Assembly: GCA_003164075.1 (NCBI GenBank)
Contig: PLRZ01000070.1
Location: 1-15,042, forward strand
DNA length: 15,042 nucleotides
Reading direction: 5' to 3'
Source of the DNA: Bryobacterales bacterium
Lineage (GTDB): Bacteria; Acidobacteriota; Terriglobia; Bryobacterales; Bryobacteraceae
This document shows positions 6,226-13,188 of the stretch, in pieces; the stretch's first letter is position 1; each line of letters begins with the position of its first letter. A program made the translations under genes and the position numbers. The notes below the pieces were generated by a model. It saw only the letters and a program-made list of their open reading frames with translations. It made no database searches and was not told the DNA's origin.

Positions 6226-7372
6226 GTACGGAGATTCTGCGCAGGTGGGTTACCGAAGCCGCCAGCGCGTCGGCCAGTGCGTCCACCTGTTCGGCGGTGT
6301 TGGAGCGGCCCAGCGAAAATCGCAGGCTGGATCGCGCGCGGTCGGCCGAGAGGCCCAGGGCGATCAGCACATGTGACGGCGTGATGGCGCCCGAGGAGCA
6401 AGCCGAGCCGGTGGACACGGCAAAGCCGCGCAGATCGAGCGCGATGACCATGGCCTCGCCATCCACGCCGTCGAAGTAGATGTTGCTGGTGTTGGGCGTG
6501 CGATTCCAGCGCGCGCCGTTGATGCCGGCGCCGGAAATGCGGTCGAGCACGCTGGCTTCGAGGCGATCGCGCAGCGCCGCCAGCCGCTCGGACTCGGCGG
6601 TGAGCGTGCGCCCGGCCAGTTCCGCGGCAGCGCCCAGAGCGGCGATGCCGGGCACGTTTTCGGTGCCGGGACGGCGGTCGCGCTCATGGTGGCCGCCGAA
6701 AGTCGTCGGCGCGAGCCTGGTCCCCTTGCGCACGTAGAGCGCTCCCACGCCCTTGGGAGCGTACAGCTTGTGGCCGCTCATGCTATAGAGGTCGACCGCG
6801 AGCGAGTCCACGTCGACCGCAATTTTGCCGAGCGCCTGAACGCCGTCCACATGCAGCGGCACTCCGGCCTCATGGGCGATGCGCGCGATATCGGCGATGG
6901 GCTGCACGGTGCCCAGTTCGTTATTGGCGTGCATGATGGAGACCAGCACGGTCTCGGGGCGCAGTGCGCGGCGTAGGTCGTCGGGATTCACCGTTCCGGC
7001 GGCGCTTACCGGCAGGTGCGTGACGGCCACGCCTTCGCGCTCCAGTTGGGCCGCGGTGGCCAGCACGGCGGAATGCTCGATGGCGCTGGTGATCAGGTGG
7101 GCCTGCGGACGGCTGGGCGCGCGGACCACTCCCAGGATCGCCAGGTTGTCGGCCTCGGTGCCGCCACTCGTGAAGACGACCTCCGCGGGGCTGGCGTGGA
7201 TCAGCGCCGCCACCTGCCGGCGGGCGGCTTCCAGCTTCTGTTTGGCGGCCTGGCCGAAATGATGGATGCTGGAAGCGTTACCATACACTTGACTGAGACA
7301 CGACATCGCCGTCTCCAGGACTTCGGGAGCGACGGGGGTTGTGGCGTTGTGGTCGAAATAGAAATGCTGCAC
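6218..7372 (-). CDS. cysteine desulfurase (NifS/IscS family)
   Basis: A 384-residue PLP enzyme that converts cysteine to alanine and passes persulfide sulfur to acceptors, here most plausibly MnmA. Visible residues: N-terminal YFDHNATTP, SGGTE (69-73), His100 in EHSAV, HANNE (148-152), Asp176 in DGVQALG, Schiff-base Lys202 in SGHK, and catalytic Cys325 in GSACSSG. It ends at about the NifS length and lacks the C-terminal extension of IscS, so it may be a dedicated tRNA-thiolation desulfurase rather than the main Fe-S one; no Fe-S scaffold gene is near. The start is GTG at 7372, required to include the YFDHNATTP segment. It is divergent from the SAM hydrolase gene with only 17 nt between starts. 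Confidence 0.95.
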   Translation of the reverse strand: MQHFYFDHNATTPVAPEVLETAMSCLSQVYGNASSIHHFGQAAKQKLEAARRQVAALIHASPAEVVFTSGGTEADNLAILGVVRAPSRPQAHLITSAIEHSAVLATAAQLEREGVAVTHLPVSAAGTVNPDDLRRALRPETVLVSIMHANNELGTVQPIADIARIAHEAGVPLHVDGVQALGKIAVDVDSLAVDLYSMSGHKLYAPKGVGALYVRKGTRLAPTTFGGHHERDRRPGTENVPGIAALGAAAELAGRTLTAESERLAALRDRLEASVLDRISGAGINGARWNRTPNTSNIYFDGVDGEAMVIALDLRGFAVSTGSACSSGAITPSHVLIALGLSADRARSSLRFSLGRSNTAEQVDALADALAASVTHLRRISVHA

Positions 7373-7380
7373 TTACTGCC

Positions 7381-7386
7381 ATTTTA
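7381..7386 (-). promoter_or_regulatory. possible -10 element for the desulfurase-mnmA unit
   Basis: TAAAAT on the minus strand (five of six matches to TATAAT) lies 8 nt before the GTG start at 7372 and would give a nearly leaderless message. No good -35 is seen 16-18 nt upstream. Offered because the 17-nt intergenic gap leaves little other room. Confidence 0.2.
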
Positions 7387-7389
7387 GCA

Positions 7390-8163
7390 ATGCCGGCGCC
7401 TATCCTTACTCTGACCACGGATTTCGGCCTTTCCGACCATTATGTGGGCAGCATGAAAGGCGTGATTCTGGGCATTTGCCCGCGCGCCCAACTGGTGGAC
7501 ATCAGTCACCAGGTGAGCCCTTATGCGATTGCCGAAGGCGCTTTCCTGATTGGCCAGGCCTACCGCTCGTTTCCGCGGGGAACGGTGCATGTGGTGGTGG
7601 TGGACCCCGGCGTGGGCAGTGATCGAAGGCCCATCCTGACGGAGGCCGCGGGGCAGTATTTTGTGGCGCCCGATAACGGCGTGCTGGCCTTGATATTCGC
7701 GCGCGAGAAGCACAAGGTCCGGCTGATTTCGAACCAGCGGTATTTCCGCCAACCGGTGAGCCGGACGTTTCACGGCCGTGACATCTTCGCTCCCGTGGCC
7801 GCCCACCTGGCGAGCGGCGTAGCGCCATCGCGCATGGGGAAGGTCATCGCGGATTATGTGCGCCCGCCCTTCGAACGGCCGCGGCAGACCGGCGCGCGCA
7901 CATGGACGGGCCAGATTCTGAACGTCGACCGCTTCGGCAACGTCATCACCAATTTCCACGCGGACGATTTTCCGGCGCTGGAGCAGATCTCCATCGGGCG
8001 GGGAAAAGCGCGGCGGCTGGTGCGGAGTTACACGGAAGCGGGGGCGGGAGAACTGGTAGCGATCGCGGGCAGTTCGGGATACCTGGAGGTCTCGGTGAAT
8101 CAGGGCTCGGCCGCGGAGAAGATCGGCTGCCGGGCGGGCGGCGCATGTCACATTCGCGTGTAG
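7390..8163 (+). CDS. SAM hydrolase (SAM hydroxide adenosyltransferase, DUF62)
   Basis: A 257-residue cytoplasmic enzyme of the fluorinase/chlorinase superfamily. The non-halogenating members split S-adenosylmethionine with water into adenosine and methionine. Seen here: N-terminal TLTTDFG (Asp11), VVDPGVGSDRR (Asp72, Arg79), APDNG (93-97), FHGRDIFAP (His128, Arg130, Asp131), and NVDRFGNVITN (178-188). Asp72, Arg79 and His128 fit the Asp-Arg-His set known for SAM hydroxide adenosyltransferases, and no extra loop of the true fluorinases is obvious. The ATG at 7390 begins the conserved strand; a longer in-frame start at 7339 would run into the divergent desulfurase gene and adds unconserved residues. 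It probably has its own promoter inside that neighbour. Confidence 0.9.
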   Translation: MPAPILTLTTDFGLSDHYVGSMKGVILGICPRAQLVDISHQVSPYAIAEGAFLIGQAYRSFPRGTVHVVVVDPGVGSDRRPILTEAAGQYFVAPDNGVLALIFAREKHKVRLISNQRYFRQPVSRTFHGRDIFAPVAAHLASGVAPSRMGKVIADYVRPPFERPRQTGARTWTGQILNVDRFGNVITNFHADDFPALEQISIGRGKARRLVRSYTEAGAGELVAIAGSSGYLEVSVNQGSAAEKIGCRAGGACHIRV

Positions 8164-8295
8164 GCTCCTTCCGGGCGGACACGGACTCGCAAGTACGGCA
8201 CGCTTACGGTCGCGGCTTCCACAAGAAGGCCGGTCTCTGTCGAGTGAGATCTCGCTTAGGAATCGGGCTAGAATAACTTCGCCGCAAGCGTCGTG

Positions 8296-8318
8296 GCGCA
8301 GACTCTCAAGTCTGCTGC
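8296..8318. repeat. stem-loop at the left end of the palindromic element
   Basis: GCAGACT (8298-8304) pairs with AGTCTGC (8309-8315) around the loop CTCA, and two more pairs form after a one-base bulge. Together with the repeats that follow it makes the region strongly structured. There is no T-run, so it is not an intrinsic terminator for the SAM hydrolase gene 130 nt upstream. Confidence 0.6.
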
Positions 8319-8326
8319 GCCTCTGG

Positions 8327-8521
8327 ACTCCTGATGTCGACCGGGGGGGGCGGGTGGCTTGGGAAAATGCGCTGACCCGTTTTTTCCTCGGTGGGCCAGG
8401 CGGTGCTCGCCTGCCCTCTATCCCGTTTAGGCAGCGGGCTTGGTTCAGCGAGCACGAGCTGGCAGGCGAGCACCGCCTGCCCCACCTCCGGGCTTGCCAC
8501 AAGTTCCGCGACATCAGGAGT
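8327..8521. repeat. nested palindromic (REP/BIME- or MITE-like) element
   Basis: Two inverted pairs share one centre. The outer arms are 13 nt and perfect (8327-8339 and 8509-8521, core ACTCCTGATGTCG). The inner arms are 25 nt with one mismatch (8391-8415 and 8461-8485), separated by 45 nt. Each inner arm is itself a hairpin, with CAGGCG and CGCCTG around a 5-nt loop; in the right arm the stem reaches 8 bp. The nested symmetry, lack of coding potential and intergenic position match repeated extragenic palindromes in paired orientation or a small non-autonomous transposable element. No target-site duplication is apparent next to the outer arms. The right outer arm contains the stop codon of the adjoining gene fragment. 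Confidence 0.65.
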
Positions 8522-8714
8522 TCGGAGTCTCGACCCCGCAGGCGCGAACCAATTCTCCGTTGACCTCCACGATGCAGGTATCGCAGGTCTGAATCGGCCC
8601 GAGCTGGGAGTGATGGCAGACCTGCGGCAACTCGACGCCGGGTGCTCCCACGACGCGGCGCCGTGGATTTTGTTTGCGAAGCTTTACCCTCACCGGCGCC
8701 ATGCTTGCGACCAC
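8514..8714 (-). pseudogene. truncated formate dehydrogenase alpha-subunit-like [2Fe-2S] fragment
   Basis: A 66-codon frame from a GTG at 8714 carries the N-terminal [2Fe-2S] ferredoxin-like domain of NuoG/FdhA-type proteins: GVELPQVCHH, then LGPIQTCDTC, IVEVNGELVRAC, with Cys33, Cys44, Cys47 and Cys59 in the expected C-x10-C-x2-C-x11-C spacing. The residues before about position 22 do not look like the normal strand and turn of this domain. Family similarity stops right after Cys59 (about 8535), and the frame ends inside the right outer arm of the palindromic element. The remaining roughly 800 or more residues of a formate dehydrogenase are absent downstream. I read it as a remnant left by insertion or deletion at the element. 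A small free-standing ferredoxin is less likely. Confidence 0.6.
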
Positions 8715-8860
8715 CGGTGCAGCCCGCAGCCGCCCTTTAAGGGGCGTTTGAATCGGCTGAAAGTCCGTGACCCAGCCCCCAGACTAGCGTAAGGTGGCGC
8801 CGGGCTGCATGCTTGGAGCCCTCCCCATTTTTCCGAGACGATGTACGTTCCATTACCACT

Positions 8861-8940
8861 ATGGAGCTGAAGATTAGAGACTGCTGATCGTGGGCGTAGC
8901 GGCCATTTGTGCTGCTGTAGCCTACACCAGAAGCAGCTAG
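8861..8940 (+). other. hydrophobic mini-ORF, possibly frameshifted or a leader peptide
   Basis: ATG at 8861 opens MELKIRDC and stops at 8887. In the next frame, 8878-8940 reads LLIVGVAAICAAVAY then TRSS and a TAG, a good single membrane span without its own ATG. A one-base shift near 8876-8881 would join them into a small membrane peptide of about 25 residues. It ends where the leader stem begins. It may be a decayed gene, a leader peptide or coincidence. Confidence 0.25.
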
Positions 8941-9016
8941 GCTCGACTCGGGAAACCGCCCCGTTGGGACTCGCAAGGGCGGAAGCCTGCGCGGCGGCGC
9001 CGGTTTGACCGGTTTT
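8939..9016 (+). promoter_or_regulatory. structured 5' leader of the exopolysaccharide operon
   Basis: An outer stem AGGCT/AGCCT (8939-8943 with 8984-8988) encloses a perfect 6-bp stem CCGCCC/GGGCGG (8956-8961 with 8977-8982) and its 15-nt loop. A short hairpin CCGGT-ttg-ACCGG (9000-9012) followed by TTTT (9013-9016) comes next, 11 nt before the ATG at 9028. The layout suggests a regulatory leader with a terminator-like or ribosome-blocking hairpin. Bits such as GGGAAACC and GGGACTCGCAA recall the c-di-GMP-I (GEMM) riboswitch, but the diagnostic ACGCAAAGCC block is not intact, so I do not assign a class. Confidence 0.35.
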
Positions 9017-9027
9017 AGCGCCACATC

Positions 9028-11238
9028 ATGACCAAACCTAAGAAGCTTCCTGCTCCCATGCCGCAGCAGGGCGCCAAACTGCCCGTGCCCATCGAACTCT
9101 ATTGGGCCGACACGGATAAGCCGGAGATGGAAACGGCCCGGTCTGCTCTTGCCCTCCCGCACTATCTTTGGGTCCTACGGCGGCATGTCTGGAAGATTGC
9201 GAGTTTCGTGGTGGCCGCGGTCATCTGTGCCTACGTGGTCTCCAAGCGCATCACCCCGATATACGAGTCCACCGTCACCATCAACATCGACCGTCAGATG
9301 CCCACCGGTGTCGTTGGGCAGGACGCTACCCGGGCCATGGGAAACGATTCCGACCAGTTTCTCCTCACCCAGGTGAAGCTCATTCAATCGGATTCGGTGA
9401 TACGCCCCGTCATGCAGCAGTTTCACCTCATGCCTGCGGAGCGGGCAAGCCAGACGTCCGAAACTCCCGTCGCGTTGGCTGGCCTGAAAGTGACGCGCGT
9501 TCCCGGCACTTTTCTGCTGCTGACCAGCTACCGTTCGCCCGATCCGAACCTCTCTGCCGCTGTCGCCAACGCCATCGCCAAGTCGTATCGCGACTATACC
9601 TACGAGACCCGCTATCGCGCCACCGCTAACCTTTCCACCTTCATGGAAAAGCAGATGGAGGAACTCAAGGCCAAAACCGAGCGCTCCGGCGCCGCACTAT
9701 CCAAGTTCGAGCAGGCCCTCGGCATGATCGATCCCGAGCAGAAGATCAGCATCATGTCGGCGCGCCTGCTCCAGTTGAACACCGACTACGGCGCCGCCGA
9801 AGGCGAGAGGGTCGCCAAGGAGTCAGTCTGGCGATCGGTCCAGTCCGGAACCTTGGAATCGCTCCAGGTCTCCACACAGGGCGCCGCGCTCCAGGCGGCC
9901 AGTGAGCGGGTAGCCGATGCCAAACAGAAATTGGCCGACTTGCACACTCATCTGGGCGCCAGGCATCCCGAATCCATCAAAGCCGCCCTGCAGGTTTCGG
10001 AGCTCGAAAAACAATTCGAAACTTTGCGGCTGAACGTCGCCAGGCGCGTGGAAGCCGAGTATCGGCAAACGCTCGCGCGGGAAGAGATGCTGAAGAACGA
10101 ATTTCTGGCCGCGAAGGCCGAATTCGATGTGTTGAACTCGCGCTCGTTCCAATATACCGCCCTGAAGCGCGAAGCCGACACAAATCGCGGCCTCTACGAC
10201 GAACTGGTGCGAAAGATCGAAGAAGCTGGCATCAACGCCGGTTTCCAAAACAATACCATCAACATTTCGGACCCCGCCCGGCCAAGCGCAACGCCCGTCT
10301 ATCCCAACACTTCCTCGAATCTCTCCATGGCATTCCTCGTCTCCCTGTTCTTGGGGATAGTCGCGTCCCTATTCAGCGATGAGATCGACGATACGATTCG
10401 CGGCTCCGAACAAGCGCGATCGTTGCTTGGCACGGAAGTCATGGGGAGCCTGCCCATGGTGCGGGGTTGGAAAGGCAAACTGATTCAGGCAAACCTGAAC
10501 CGGGCGGATCGCGGCATGGCGACGGTCAAAAACGCCAATCGGCCGGCAGCCTGCTCCACGGAAGGATTCGAGGAAGCCGTTCGCACATTGCGCGCCTCTA
10601 TTCTGCTCGGCAATTCAGGCCGTCCTCTGAAGAGCGTGATGGTAACCAGCGTGGCGCCCTCCGAAGGCAAAACCACCGTCGCCGTCCACTTCGCGATCGC
10701 CCATGCGCAGCAGAAGAGTAAGACGCTCCTGATCGATTGTGACCTGAGGCGTCCCGGAGTACACACCATGCTGGGCTTGACCCCGGAAACCGGCTTAAGC
10801 GCGGCGTTGATGAATGGCGCGGACTGGCGCGAAACACTGATCCGGTTCGAAAACATCCCCGGCCTGACTCTGCTACCCGCCGGACCGTCCTCGCGCTGTT
10901 GCGCCGACCTGATTGGCGCGGGCCTGAAGAGAATACTCGCGCAAGCCGAATCCGAGTACGACCTCATTATCGTGGACTCTCCTCCGGTGCTGGGCTTTTC
11001 GGAGCCCTTGCACATGGCGGCGGCGGTCGATGGGGTGGCGATTGTCGCGGTGGCGGGTGAAACCAGCCGGAAAGCGCTCGACGCAGCCCTGACTACCCTG
11101 CATCGTCTTCACGCCAACGTGTTGGGCCTGGTTTTGAACGAAGTCACCTCCTCTACCAGCGAGGGCTATTCTTATGACGGTTATTACCGGAAATATTACA
11201 AGCAGTACCATCATCAGGAAACGCCGCGCCGCGCGTGA
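9028..11238 (+). CDS. fused polysaccharide co-polymerase and BY-kinase
   Basis: A 736-residue inner-membrane protein joining a Wzz-type chain-length regulator to a bacterial tyrosine autokinase. A basic cytoplasmic start is followed by the first membrane span (about 56-71), a long periplasmic part with coiled-coil character (about 200-400), the Pro-rich PARPSATPVYPN (416-427) and the second span (about 432-449). The cytoplasmic kinase has Walker A APSEGKTT (543-550), Walker A' LLIDCDLRRP (567-576) and Walker B LIIVD (646-650). The C-terminal tail has seven tyrosines between 714 and 727, the usual autophosphorylation cluster. It should control polymer length and export through phosphorylation cycles. 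The ATG at 9028 lacks a clear Shine-Dalgarno; in-frame ATGs at 9058 and 9127 are alternatives. It is first in the operon, behind a structured leader. Confidence 0.93.
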   Translation: MTKPKKLPAPMPQQGAKLPVPIELYWADTDKPEMETARSALALPHYLWVLRRHVWKIASFVVAAVICAYVVSKRITPIYESTVTINIDRQMPTGVVGQDATRAMGNDSDQFLLTQVKLIQSDSVIRPVMQQFHLMPAERASQTSETPVALAGLKVTRVPGTFLLLTSYRSPDPNLSAAVANAIAKSYRDYTYETRYRATANLSTFMEKQMEELKAKTERSGAALSKFEQALGMIDPEQKISIMSARLLQLNTDYGAAEGERVAKESVWRSVQSGTLESLQVSTQGAALQAASERVADAKQKLADLHTHLGARHPESIKAALQVSELEKQFETLRLNVARRVEAEYRQTLAREEMLKNEFLAAKAEFDVLNSRSFQYTALKREADTNRGLYDELVRKIEEAGINAGFQNNTINISDPARPSATPVYPNTSSNLSMAFLVSLFLGIVASLFSDEIDDTIRGSEQARSLLGTEVMGSLPMVRGWKGKLIQANLNRADRGMATVKNANRPAACSTEGFEEAVRTLRASILLGNSGRPLKSVMVTSVAPSEGKTTVAVHFAIAHAQQKSKTLLIDCDLRRPGVHTMLGLTPETGLSAALMNGADWRETLIRFENIPGLTLLPAGPSSRCCADLIGAGLKRILAQAESEYDLIIVDSPPVLGFSEPLHMAAAVDGVAIVAVAGETSRKALDAALTTLHRLHANVLGLVLNEVTSSTSEGYSYDGYYRKYYKQYHHQETPRRA

Positions 11239-11304
11239 GGGGCGCGGTGCGGTACCTCTACCGTTGACATTACATTACCAAAGCGGCGCGGAAGTGAATT
11301 CCTG

Positions 11305-13188
11305 ATGTGTGGAATTGCCGGTTACTACAGTTCGTCCGGCCCAATCGGCCCCGAGAACATCGCCGCGATTGAACGCGTCACATCGGCGCTGGCCCATCGC
11401 GGTCCGGACGATTCCGGCCTCTTCCACGACAGCGCGGTGGTGCTGGGCCACCGTCGTTTATCGATTCTCGACCTTTCGGCCGACGGGCGCCAGCCGATGT
11501 CGAACGAAAACTCGACGGTCCGGATCGCATTCAATGGCGAGATCTATAACTATCTGGAACTCAGGAAGACATTAGCGGATAGCGGCCATCGTTTCCGTTC
11601 ACGCTCCGATACCGAAGTCCTGATTCATGGTTATGAGGAATGGGGAATCGCCAGACTGCTGGAAAAACTCAGGGGCATGTTTGCTTTCGCCCTGTACGAC
11701 TCATCCAACTCTCAACTGATTCTCGCACGAGACCGTCTAGGCATCAAACCGCTCTATTATGTCCAGGGAGCGGGGGATCGCTGGACGGCCTTCGCATCGG
11801 AGACTAAGGCGCTGGTCGCGGCCGGCCTGGCTTCGCCGGAACCGGATCGCCGCGCACTGGCGGGCTTCCTGCTGTTCGGATCGATCGCTTCTCCCTGGAC
11901 CATCCGGAAACAGATAAGCTGTCTGCAGCCGGGTCATTACATTGTCCTGTCTCCCGGCCGGGGCTTGGCAATCCATCGTTACTGGGACCTCGCGGAGGCC
12001 ACCGCCGAGGAGCGCGAACGGCAGCGCCACGGTTCGCTCCCATCGATCGCCGAGACCTTACAAGAGGCCGTAGCGAGCCACTTAGTAAGTCATGCCCCCC
12101 TCGGTGTCTTCCTGAGCGGCGGCATGGATTCAGCCGCGGTTGTGGCGCTCGCCAGCCGTATCCATGCGGGTCCTCTGAAAACCCTCACCATCACTTTCGA
12201 GGAGGACGCTTACAACGAGGCCGCGGAGGCCCGGTTGGCCGCCCGGGCATTCGGCACCGACCACCACGAATTGCGCGTCACATCGGCGGATTTCATGTCT
12301 GAGCTGCCCGCGTTTCTGGCGGCGATGGACCAGCCGACTAACGATGGCGTCAACACCTACTTCGTCTCCAAGGCCGCCCGGCAAGCAGGCTTAAAGGTGG
12401 TTCTATCCGGCGTGGGAGCGGACGAAGTGTTCTGGGGATATCGGCACTACTCCTGGCTAGACGGCCAGGCGCCCTGGCTGAAGATATTACTCGGGCTCCC
12501 GAAGGCCTTACGCGGCCCCATCCTGTCCGCCTCGGCGCTTTACGGCCGGACCGCGGGTCATGAACGGTGGCGCCGTCTTGAGTATCTTCGGGATCAGCCG
12601 ACTGTCGGTGGACTCTATTCCATGACTCGTGGCTTCTTCCACTCTACTCAAGTCTCACAATTGGTCGGCTTGAGTCCCTCCGAGTTGAAGACCCTGGCGG
12701 AAGAAGTACTTTCGACCGATCCGCGTCTCCAGCCAGGCGCGCCAATAGACGGAGCGGCGTTCAATTATCTCGAAGTGAAACGTTACCTGCATGACCAGCT
12801 ACTGCGCGACGCGGATGTCTTCAGCATGGCGCATTCAATCGAAACCCGGCTTCCGTTTCTCGACCACGAACTTGTATGCCGGGTAGCATCTCTACCGGCA
12901 GCGATGAAGCAGCCAAACGGGACCAATAAGCCCGCGCTGCTGGGCGCCGTGCCCCATCCAATCGTCGCCGCGGCCGGCGCGAGGGCCAAAATGGGTTTCA
13001 CGTTTCCGATCGGCCGCTGGCTCCTGGATAATTCCGAGCCGATGCGGGAAATGGCGCTCCAATCCGACCAATTGGACCGCCGCGAAACCGGCCGCCTGTT
13101 TCAGGCGTTCGAGGCTGGGCGCTTGCACTGGTCCCAGGCGTGGGCCATGGTCGTACTGGGCGCCACCCTGCGGCAGGAACTGACGTGA
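11305..13188 (+). CDS. AsnB-like glutamine-dependent asparagine synthase / amidotransferase
   Basis: A 627-residue class II glutamine amidotransferase with an ATP-pyrophosphatase synthetase domain. The glutaminase nucleophile is Cys2 (MCGIAGYY), with AHRGPDD (30-36), FNGEIYNY (76-83) and RDRLGIKPLYY (142-152). The synthetase domain has the PP-loop SGGMDS (271-276), later SGVGADEVFWGYRHY and near the end IETRLPFLDHELV. Length suits the long AsnB-type family common in exopolysaccharide loci, where it may amidate a sugar acid or polymer precursor rather than make free asparagine; that role is inferred from context. A GGAAG-type ribosome site lies about 11 nt upstream of the ATG. It starts 66 nt after the kinase gene, and its TGA overlaps the next start as GTGA. 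Confidence 0.92.
   Translation: MCGIAGYYSSSGPIGPENIAAIERVTSALAHRGPDDSGLFHDSAVVLGHRRLSILDLSADGRQPMSNENSTVRIAFNGEIYNYLELRKTLADSGHRFRSRSDTEVLIHGYEEWGIARLLEKLRGMFAFALYDSSNSQLILARDRLGIKPLYYVQGAGDRWTAFASETKALVAAGLASPEPDRRALAGFLLFGSIASPWTIRKQISCLQPGHYIVLSPGRGLAIHRYWDLAEATAEERERQRHGSLPSIAETLQEAVASHLVSHAPLGVFLSGGMDSAAVVALASRIHAGPLKTLTITFEEDAYNEAAEARLAARAFGTDHHELRVTSADFMSELPAFLAAMDQPTNDGVNTYFVSKAARQAGLKVVLSGVGADEVFWGYRHYSWLDGQAPWLKILLGLPKALRGPILSASALYGRTAGHERWRRLEYLRDQPTVGGLYSMTRGFFHSTQVSQLVGLSPSELKTLAEEVLSTDPRLQPGAPIDGAAFNYLEVKRYLHDQLLRDADVFSMAHSIETRLPFLDHELVCRVASLPAAMKQPNGTNKPALLGAVPHPIVAAAGARAKMGFTFPIGRWLLDNSEPMREMALQSDQLDRRETGRLFQAFEAGRLHWSQAWAMVVLGATLRQELT

Larger units (their letters stand above)
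8164..9027. other. gene-poor region between the SAM hydrolase and the exopolysaccharide operon
   Basis: About 860 nt without an intact gene. 8164-8294 holds nothing I can identify. 8295-8523 is a nested palindromic element. About 8535-8714 is a broken formate-dehydrogenase-like fragment on the minus strand. 8715-8860 shows only small palindromes, including gcagccc (8719-8725) against gggctgc (8802-8808). 8861-9027 is the likely leader of the exopolysaccharide operon. Confidence 0.7.

Noticed and set aside
7384..8514. Minus-strand frame of 376 codons across the SAM hydrolase gene
   Set aside because: Arg/Pro/His-rich composition typical of antisense frames in GC-rich DNA; the plus strand carries the conserved SAM hydrolase motifs.
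8296..8523. CRISPR array or tandem repeat
   Set aside because: The repeats are inverted pairs around one centre, not regularly spaced direct repeats with spacers.
8391..8792. Plus-strand frame of 133 codons in the gene-poor region
   Set aside because: It runs through both arms of the palindromic element and antisense to the formate dehydrogenase fragment, with no coherent protein pattern.
8795..8809. Possible sigma-54 promoter (TGGCGC...TGC) upstream of the exopolysaccharide operon
   Set aside because: The GG and GC dinucleotides are 9 nt apart rather than the required 10, and the surrounding bases match poorly.
11267..11304. Internal promoter before the AsnB-like gene (TTGACA near 11264)
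   Set aside because: The -35-like hexamer has no acceptable -10 at 16-18 nt, and the 66-nt gap is compatible with read-through from the kinase gene.
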